NCBI GenBank assembly: GCA_017543025.1
Contig: JAFYGX010000137.1
Span: forward strand, 1-6,215
Reading direction: 5' to 3'
From: Solobacterium sp.
Lineage (GTDB): Bacteria; Bacillota_I; Bacilli_A; Erysipelotrichales; Erysipelotrichaceae
Length of the DNA stretch: 6,215 nucleotides
The translations under genes and the position numbers were made by a program. Below the pieces are notes generated by a model, which was given only the letters and a program-made list of their open reading frames with translations, ran no database searches and was not told where the DNA came from. Positions 1 through 4,028 of the stretch are shown here, piece by piece (within the stretch, counting starts at the first letter, position 1; each line of letters opens with the position of its first letter).

Positions 1-271
1 CGTAATGAATCCACTTTTTCTCATCTCCGAGTGACTCGCTGACACAGCGGGTAAATGCGACGACATCGTGATGCGTGGTTTCTTCAATCTCGAGAATCCG
101 GTCGGTCGAAAAGGATGCCTTTTCCCGGATTTTCCTGACATCTTCTTCCGGAATCACACCGAGTTTCGACCATGCTTCATCAATCAGAATCTCCACTTCC
201 AGCCAGGCCGCAAATTTTGCCTCTTCACTCCAGAGATCCCGCATCTGTTTCCGCGAATAGCGATCTATCAT
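1..271 (-). CDS. purB: Adenylosuccinate lyase, N-terminal part (partial at left edge)
   Basis: This enzyme of the fumarase/aspartase superfamily removes fumarate from SAICAR and from adenylosuccinate, in IMP and AMP synthesis; it is a cytosolic homotetramer. Ninety codons are visible from ATG at 271-269, starting MIDRYSRKQMRDLW and continuing AAWLEVEILIDEAW, LGVIPEEDV, RILEIEETTHHDVVAFTRCVSESLG. This aligns without gaps, from memory, to Bacillus subtilis PurB. His68 of the HHDVVAFTR block falls at the position of the catalytic His68 of the B. subtilis enzyme; the residue before it is His rather than Arg. The start is fixed by that alignment and by AAGGAG at 288-283, eleven bases upstream. The catalytic serine loop and C-terminal domain lie outside the window. 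The gene is transcribed away from the Crp-like regulator and has its own extended -10 promoter, so it does not begin inside a visible pur operon. Confidence 0.95.
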   Translation of the reverse strand, partial: MIDRYSRKQMRDLWSEEAKFAAWLEVEILIDEAWSKLGVIPEEDVRKIREKASFSTDRILEIEETTHHDVVAFTRCVSESLGDEKKWIHY

Positions 272-299
272 AGCTCTTCTTTCTCCTTAACGATTCCCT

Positions 300-308
300 A
301 TTGTAACA
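300..308 (-). promoter_or_regulatory. Extended -10 promoter of purB
   Basis: On the minus strand the bases read TGTTACAAT, a TGn extended -10 followed by TACAAT (5 of 6 consensus bases). No good -35 is visible 16-18 bases upstream, where the sequence is G-rich; the TG extension could compensate. Transcription would start near 293, giving a leader of about 20 bases that carries the AAGGAG ribosome binding site. Such a leader leaves no room for a purine riboswitch. Confidence 0.6.
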
Positions 309-418
309 CAGCTGCCCCCGTCTTTCCGGGTCGTTATGCCGTACTTCAGATACATCAGCCATCCTATGTCCTTCGTCTAAGCGATCAGATAAAACCATCC
401 GTTTCGCATTCTTTTTTG

Positions 419-427
419 TGCTAGCAT
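419..427 (+). promoter_or_regulatory. Candidate promoter of the Crp-like gene (weak)
   Basis: TGCTAGCAT resembles an extended -10 (TGn then TAGCAT, 4 of 6 consensus bases) and follows a T-rich tract at 412-417. No convincing -35 is seen. A start near 434 would place the palindrome at 443-458 in the early transcribed region. An alternative -10 is CATAAA at 425-430. Confidence 0.3.
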
Positions 428-442
428 AAAAGGCGTACGTCC

Positions 443-458
443 TGTTGGTTTTCCAACA
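443..458. promoter_or_regulatory. Perfect 6-bp inverted repeat, candidate operator
   Basis: The bases read TGTTGG-TTTT-CCAACA, two perfect half-sites separated by four bases. The gene it precedes encodes a Crp/Fnr-family regulator starting 18 bases downstream. Family members bind twofold-symmetric sites such as the FNR box TTGAT-N4-ATCAA, which has the same spacing, so autoregulation is a reasonable inference. A short RNA hairpin just before the ribosome binding site is the alternative. Confidence 0.4.
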
Positions 459-476
459 TGCCGTCTGGAGATTACA

Positions 477-1148
477 ATGACAGATTATCTGAAAACAATA
501 CATAAATCAAAACTCTTCCGCAGAGTACCTGCCGCTGAACTGGAAACACTCCTTGAAAAACTGGACTCCCAGCTGAAATTCTATTCCAAAGATCAGTTTG
601 TGATCACTTCCGGCCGCCGCGTACGCCGGGTCGGACTGATTCTTGAAGGTACGCTCCACATGCTGGAAGAGGACTTCTGGGAACGCGAGCTTCTGATTGA
701 CACTCTGGAAGCCGGCGATCTTCTGATGGAGAACAATGCTCTGACCAATACAGCGGTCATGCATAACTACCGTTCGGTATCCAACTCCGCAATTCTCTGG
801 TTCAACATCCGGGAAATCCTGACGCTGGATGATTCGCATGTCGATAATACTGTTCTGATCCATGCGTTCATGAAAGAGCTTGCGAAGAAGAATATCCAGC
901 TTTACGCACGGCTTTCCGATATGGACCGGATGAACACAAAAGAAAAGCTTCTTTCATTTCTTTCGAAAGAAGCCATTCGCAATAATAGTGATGAGTTTGA
1001 TATCCCCTTTGACCGCAAAGCACTTGCGGACTATCTTTCCGTTGAACGCTCGGCAATGAGCGCAGAGCTATCCGCGCTTTCACGCGCCGGTTATCTGAAA
1101 ACAAAGAAGAATCACTTCAAACTGCTGAAGCCGTCATCTGATGACTGA
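477..1148 (+). CDS. Crp/Fnr-family transcriptional regulator
   Basis: The 223-residue protein has the size and two-domain layout of a Crp/Fnr regulator. Residues about 10-120 form a cNMP-binding-like beta-roll (FYSKDQFVITSGRRVRRVGLILEGTL, then LEAGDLLMENNAL). A long dimerisation helix covers about 121-150. A winged helix occupies 154-215: TKEKLLSFLSKEA, then the helix-turn-helix RKALADYLSVERSAMSAELSAL, with recognition helix near 190-201 and wing GYLKTKKNHFKLL. The Arg/Ser pocket typical of cAMP-binding CRP is not recognisable, and the protein has no cysteine, so an FNR-type Fe-S sensor is excluded; the ligand is unknown. ATG at 477 follows TGGAG (466-470) by six bases. It is the only plus-strand gene, divergent from purB, and its end overlaps the DUF4358-like gene by 15 bases. 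The targets are not evident. Confidence 0.88.
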   Translation: MTDYLKTIHKSKLFRRVPAAELETLLEKLDSQLKFYSKDQFVITSGRRVRRVGLILEGTLHMLEEDFWERELLIDTLEAGDLLMENNALTNTAVMHNYRSVSNSAILWFNIREILTLDDSHVDNTVLIHAFMKELAKKNIQLYARLSDMDRMNTKEKLLSFLSKEAIRNNSDEFDIPFDRKALADYLSVERSAMSAELSALSRAGYLKTKKNHFKLLKPSSDD

Positions 1149-1589
1149 TTCCGCAACCTTGCGGGCATTTTCAATATCGCTGGTAACGATCAGAGCCACC
1201 TGATTTCCGGCTTCCTGAATGATCGCATTATCAATCTTGAATACTTCATCCGGATAGTAATTCTGCATCTGTTCCTTGGCGCTCGCATGATACTGCGTGA
1301 CTTTTTCCCTGATTGCCGCCGTATCATCACCTATGAATACAGCGACAATGTCTGCGCTCTTATCGTTGGCGATGTATACAGAGCTGTCACTCAGCTGTCC
1401 TTCCTCGAAGAAGAACAGTCCTTTGATGATCCGGTCTTCCACCTTATCCATCTTATCGGAAAGATTCAGCTGGCTGACAATGGCTTCCGCTTCCGAAGCG
1501 GCAGAAGCTGCAGAACCTGCAGATGATGAAGCGCCGCATCCGAACAGAAACAGCACACAGAGAAGACTACTCACAAATTTCCTTAACAT
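1134..1589 (-). CDS. DUF4358-like lipoprotein
   Basis: The 151-residue protein begins with a lipoprotein signal (MLRKFVSSLLCVLFLFGC, lipidated Cys18 in LFGC), so it should be anchored outside the membrane. A Ser/Ala linker (about 19-33) leads to a compact domain at about 36-150. Features such as IGDDTAAIREKVTQYHASAKEQMQNYYPDEVFKIDNAIIQEAGNQVALIVTSD resemble the DUF4358 family, whose function is not established. An ATG at 1595 lies one base from the Shine-Dalgarno sequence, too close; ATG at 1589 lies seven bases from AAGGAGG (1603-1597) and is preferred. The start overlaps the SGNH gene by 23 bases and it is the last gene of the scpA operon. The stop lies inside the 3' end of the opposing Crp-like gene, and no terminator is visible after it. 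SGNH and DUF4358 genes occurring together suggests a shared role at the cell surface; that is inference. Confidence 0.82.
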   Translation of the reverse strand: MLRKFVSSLLCVLFLFGCGASSSAGSAASAASEAEAIVSQLNLSDKMDKVEDRIIKGLFFFEEGQLSDSSVYIANDKSADIVAVFIGDDTAAIREKVTQYHASAKEQMQNYYPDEVFKIDNAIIQEAGNQVALIVTSDIENARKVAESVIR

Positions 1590-2343
1590 AAACATTCCTC
1601 CTTACCACATGGGTCTTTACATATTCCTCAAGGGCATGCGTCCCGGTCGGCCCGAAATGCAGGCCGTCACCGACATACTCGGTCCGGATCAGCCCTTCTT
1701 CATCTGTCATCCCGTTATCGAGATCCAGATAATACATATAATTCGATTTCGCAAGATCTGCAAGTCTTGAATTCACCCACTGCAGATGCTCGCTGAGCTG
1801 CGGCTCCGGCAATCCGGAAATACTGCGCGGATGATAGGTCGACATGATATAGATGTCCGAATCCGGATTCTTTTCTCTCAGCATCGTCAGAATACTCTGA
1901 TACTGTTCATACGCCCAGCTGTCAAAATAGGACTCCGGCGAACGGATCTCATTGATACCGAACAGCAGATAGATATTGTTTTTATCTGTATCTCTCAGCA
2001 CGTCATACATCGTTGCCCCGTCTGTATGATTATCCAGCGGCATCGAATCAATCAGCCAGAGATTCAGTGAAGTGACATACTCCACCTGCGCATTTTTGAT
2101 ATCACCCCAGAGATACATGGCTCCCATACGGGAATCCCCGGCAAACAGCACATCTGAAAAATAGTCGTCTTCGATTTCACTGCTCCAGGGGACCGGCTGG
2201 GTGTAATCGTAATAATCCAGCACTCTGCAGGCATACGGAGCCGGTTCTTCAAACTCCTGTGTCTCATTTGCCGCTGCCGGCGTCTTCCTGCAGCCGATCA
2301 GAGACAGGGTTGCTGCAGCTATGATGATTGTCTTCCGTTTCAT
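1567..2343 (-). CDS. SGNH/GDSL-type hydrolase lipoprotein
   Basis: The 258-residue protein has a lipoprotein signal (MKRKTIIIAAATLSLIGC, lipidated Cys18) and an SGNH esterase fold. Block I is LFAGDSRMG (66-74) with nucleophile Ser71. Block III is LLFGINEIR (126-134), with Gly129 and Asn131 as likely oxyanion-hole residues. Block V is DGLHFGPTG (226-234), with Asp226 and His229 completing the triad. Family members remove or transfer acyl, often acetyl, groups on lipids or glycans; the surface location favours a cell-wall or surface-glycan substrate, which is inferred. The start ATG overlaps the scpB stop as ATGA and has no clear Shine-Dalgarno sequence, so translation probably depends on ribosomes finishing scpB. 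The last eight codons overlap the DUF4358-like start. All three catalytic blocks are intact. Confidence 0.88.
   Translation of the reverse strand: MKRKTIIIAAATLSLIGCRKTPAAANETQEFEEPAPYACRVLDYYDYTQPVPWSSEIEDDYFSDVLFAGDSRMGAMYLWGDIKNAQVEYVTSLNLWLIDSMPLDNHTDGATMYDVLRDTDKNNIYLLFGINEIRSPESYFDSWAYEQYQSILTMLREKNPDSDIYIMSTYHPRSISGLPEPQLSEHLQWVNSRLADLAKSNYMYYLDLDNGMTDEEGLIRTEYVGDGLHFGPTGTHALEEYVKTHVVRRNVYVKEICE
1597..1603 (-). promoter_or_regulatory. Strong ribosome binding site of the DUF4358-like gene
   Basis: AAGGAGG on the minus strand lies seven bases before ATG 1589. It sits inside the upstream SGNH reading frame, where it supplies the Arg-Arg codons AGG AGG near that protein's C-terminus. It decides the start codon (1589 rather than 1595). 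Confidence 0.75.
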
Positions 2344-3137
2344 TGGTCAAACAGTTCTTCACTTTCTTCCTCGTTGTTAAACTGCGGCAGCTCCGGCAGT
2401 TCCTTCAGACTCAGGAGTTTAAACGAGTTCATAAACTCCTCTGTAACCTCATACAGAATCGGTCTTCCTGCCGCCTCACTGCGTCCGCTTTCTCTGATCA
2501 GATCGCGGGCCATCAGTTTCCGCAGCATCATATCTGCCCCGACTCCCCGGATTTCTTCGATCTCCACGCGGGTAATCGGCTGCTTATAGGCAATGATCGC
2601 AAGCGTCTCCAGCGCTGCCTGTGAAAGCTGGGCTGTCTTGCTGATCTGAAACAGACGCCTCGCATAGTCAAACACGAATGTTCTGGACAGAAACCGGTAA
2701 GTACCCGCATAATCGGCAATCTCAATTCCGCGGTTCTGATCGGTATATTCCTGCTTCAGCTCTTCGAAGTACGATGCGGCAAGCTCTGGCGTAATATCAA
2801 GTGCTTTCGCTGCCTGCTCGGCCGTAATCCCTTCTTCTCCTACAATAAACAGAAGCCCCTCCAGCACTGCTTTTGCTTTGTTCGCTTCCGGGGCATTCGC
2901 AGCTTCCTGATGCGGTGCTTCCCCTTTACTGTCAGATGTTTCCGCATCTCGTTCTGTGTTTTCTTTCAGAGCGGGCTCTGTTTCCATCCGATTTTCTCCG
3001 TGAGAAGAAGCGGCTTGATTCACGTCACTCTGTTTCGCTGCTTCTGCCGCAGAATCGGCTGTCCCGTTTTCATTCCCATCACTCAGATGATCTGCCTGAG
3101 CAAGGATATTATGCTGATTCTCTGTAGTATCACTCAT
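2340..3137 (-). CDS. scpB: Segregation and condensation protein B, with long acidic N-terminal extension
   Basis: ScpB dimerises and binds ScpA to complete the Smc-ScpAB condensin that compacts and segregates the bacterial chromosome. The conserved part begins at about residue 87 (KAKAVLEGLLFIVGEEGITAEQ) with the first winged helix. The second follows, with the hallmark LSQAALETLAIIAYKQPITRVEIEEIRGV at 171-199 and SGRSEAAGRPILYEVT. The tail ELPELPQFNNEEESEELFDQ is acidic, as usual. At 265 residues it is longer than the roughly 200 of B. subtilis ScpB because of about 85 N-terminal residues rich in Ala, Glu, Asp, Asn, Ser and Gln, probably disordered. The start at 3137 overlaps the scpA stop as ATGA. 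An internal Met51 (2987) has a good GGAG site and could be the true or a second start, giving 215 residues. The gene overlaps the SGNH gene downstream. Confidence 0.95.
   Translation of the reverse strand: MSDTTENQHNILAQADHLSDGNENGTADSAAEAAKQSDVNQAASSHGENRMETEPALKENTERDAETSDSKGEAPHQEAANAPEANKAKAVLEGLLFIVGEEGITAEQAAKALDITPELAASYFEELKQEYTDQNRGIEIADYAGTYRFLSRTFVFDYARRLFQISKTAQLSQAALETLAIIAYKQPITRVEIEEIRGVGADMMLRKLMARDLIRESGRSEAAGRPILYEVTEEFMNSFKLLSLKELPELPQFNNEEESEELFDQ
2985..2999 (-). promoter_or_regulatory. Possible internal ribosome binding site and start in scpB (Met51)
   Basis: On the minus strand GGAG (2999-2996) is followed after eight bases by an in-frame ATG (2987-2985). This is better spaced than anything before the annotated scpB start. 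Initiation here would drop 50 residues of the low-complexity extension and leave the conserved domain whole. Confidence 0.35.
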
Positions 3138-3874
3138 GCCATTCCCGTCCCTCTGGAAAACCAGATCACATCGTTTTCATCAACCGTAAAAACCAGCGTA
3201 TGGAGTCTTGCAAGATCAAGAACCGCAAGAAATGTCGCTATCACCATCGGCATATCATGACAATCGTCCAACAGATTCTCAAACCGGAATGTGTCGGGCA
3301 GCTGATCCAGCTTCGCGCGAACCACCAGCTCCCTGTCTTCCATCGAAATCTCCCGTCTGGTATATTTCGTTTCAATCGGCTTCTGCAGCTGAATCCGCAT
3401 CAGTACCCGCTTCATCGCCCGCATCAGATCATAGGGGTTTCCTTCGTAACGGACAGGTTCTTCTGGCTCTTCCGAAAGCTCCTGCGCAAGATCAGACATC
3501 GGCTTGGCAAGCATCTCCTGCCGTTCTTCATACAGCCTGCTGAGCGCAGAGGAAACTTCCTTGAACTGCTGATATTCCAGCAGCCTGCGGACAAGACGCT
3601 CCTTCGGATCTTCTTCATAGTCGTCTTCCAGCTCGCTGGTATCCTTCGGAAGAAGCTTCCGTGATTTGTATTCAATCAGCTCTGCCAGCTCCACAAGATA
3701 TTCACTTGCGACCTCCAGATGCATTTCCGTCATCGCATTCAGATAGGCAACATACTGATCGGTCAGAATATTGAAATCAAGATCAAACAGATCCAGTTCC
3801 TTTTCCTTGATCAGATGCAGCATCAGATCCAGCGGGCCTTCAAACTGTTCGATCGTAACCTTGAATTCTTCCAT
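3134..3874 (-). CDS. scpA: Segregation and condensation protein A (kleisin)
   Basis: ScpA is the kleisin that bridges the heads of the Smc dimer and recruits ScpB. The N-terminal motif KVTIEQFEGPLDLMLHLIKEKELDLFDL (about 5-32) is the Smc-neck-binding part. It is followed by ASEYLVELAELIEYKSRKLLPK, an acidic stretch DTSELEDDYEEDPKERLVRRLLEYQQFKE, the ScpB-binding middle region, and a C-terminal winged helix ending MVIATFLAVLDLARLHTLVF. The 246 residues match the family (about 250). ATG at 3874 is chosen because the conserved motif starts four codons later; a TTG two codons upstream (3880) coincides with the predicted transcription start. No Shine-Dalgarno sequence precedes either. It is the first gene of the operon scpA-scpB-SGNH-DUF4358 and overlaps scpB as ATGA. 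Confidence 0.96.
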   Translation of the reverse strand: MEEFKVTIEQFEGPLDLMLHLIKEKELDLFDLDFNILTDQYVAYLNAMTEMHLEVASEYLVELAELIEYKSRKLLPKDTSELEDDYEEDPKERLVRRLLEYQQFKEVSSALSRLYEERQEMLAKPMSDLAQELSEEPEEPVRYEGNPYDLMRAMKRVLMRIQLQKPIETKYTRREISMEDRELVVRAKLDQLPDTFRFENLLDDCHDMPMVIATFLAVLDLARLHTLVFTVDENDVIWFSRGTGMA

Positions 3875-3885
3875 AGCCAACCAGA

Positions 3886-3891
3886 ATTATA
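3886..3891 (-). promoter_or_regulatory. Promoter -10 of the scpA operon
   Basis: A perfect TATAAT reads on the minus strand at 3891-3886. Standard spacing puts transcription start near 3879, only about five bases before the scpA ATG. The -35 is poor: TTTCAT at 3914-3909 with a 17-base spacer, or TTCATG at 3913-3908 with 16. The weak -35 overlaps the palindrome at 3905-3914, so an activator or repressor could act here. Confidence 0.6.
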
Positions 3892-3904
3892 CTAAAAAAG
3901 ACGC

Positions 3905-3914
3905 TTTCATGAAA
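3905..3914. repeat. 10-bp palindrome TTTCATGAAA over the scpA -35 region
   Basis: TTTCATGAAA is a perfect inverted repeat that covers the expected -35 position of the scpA promoter. It may be an operator, or chance; a 10-bp palindrome alone is weak evidence. Confidence 0.3.
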
Positions 3915-3932
3915 CGGCTATTCCGGCTGAAA

Positions 3933-3952
3933 CAGCTTTCTGCAGAAAGCTG
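3933..3952. repeat. Perfect 20-bp palindrome between leuS terminator and scpA promoter
   Basis: CAGCTTTC-TGCA-GAAAGCTG is identical to its reverse complement over 20 bases. As DNA it is a candidate protein-binding site centred about 63 bases upstream of the predicted scpA start, a distance typical of activator sites. As RNA it would form an 8-bp stem with a TGCA loop followed by only three U residues, so it could also be a weak second terminator after leuS. Confidence 0.5.
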
Positions 3953-3957
3953 ACCGC

Positions 3958-4007
3958 AAGAAAACCCGCTTTCTGAAAGACTATGTTCAGTCCTGCAGAA
4001 AAGCGGG
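3958..4007 (-). terminator. Rho-independent terminator of leuS
   Basis: On the minus strand CCCGCTTTTCTG (4007-3996) pairs with CAGAAAGCGGG (3975-3965), eleven pairs with one bulged T. A small inner stem GACT/AGTC closes the loop GAACAT. TTTTCTT follows directly (3964-3958). The hairpin begins 21 bases after the leuS stop, the usual position, and separates leuS from the scpA operon. Confidence 0.88.
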
Positions 4008-4028
4008 AGTTTCTCAGTTAAGTTACGC

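Noticed and set aside
316..329. CCCG/CGGG mini-hairpin upstream of the purB -10
   Set aside because: The stem is only four to five pairs with no U-tract, and it lies in the promoter spacer and -35 region; not a terminator or riboswitch.
68..503. Open frames on both strands across the purB start and the intergenic region (68-424 plus, 225-503 minus)
   Set aside because: They are shadows of purB or run through its promoter, have no ribosome binding site and resemble no family; PurB identity in 1-271 is clear.
1297..1770. 157-codon plus-strand open frame opposite the two lipoprotein genes
   Set aside because: It is antisense to coherent lipoprotein genes with signal peptides and catalytic motifs; its translation shows no domain.
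3200..3664. 154-codon plus-strand open frame across scpA
   Set aside because: It is antisense to a full-length ScpA and is rich in odd residue runs typical of shadow frames.
3887..3910. Seven-codon minus-strand frame MKASFLV upstream of scpA
   Set aside because: It overlaps and mostly precedes the TATAAT promoter, so it would not be on the scpA transcript; no ribosome binding site.
3909..3953. 14-codon plus-strand frame MKRLFRLKQLSAES between scpA and leuS
   Set aside because: It has no Shine-Dalgarno sequence and no promoter, and it is made largely of the palindromes; coincidence is more likely.
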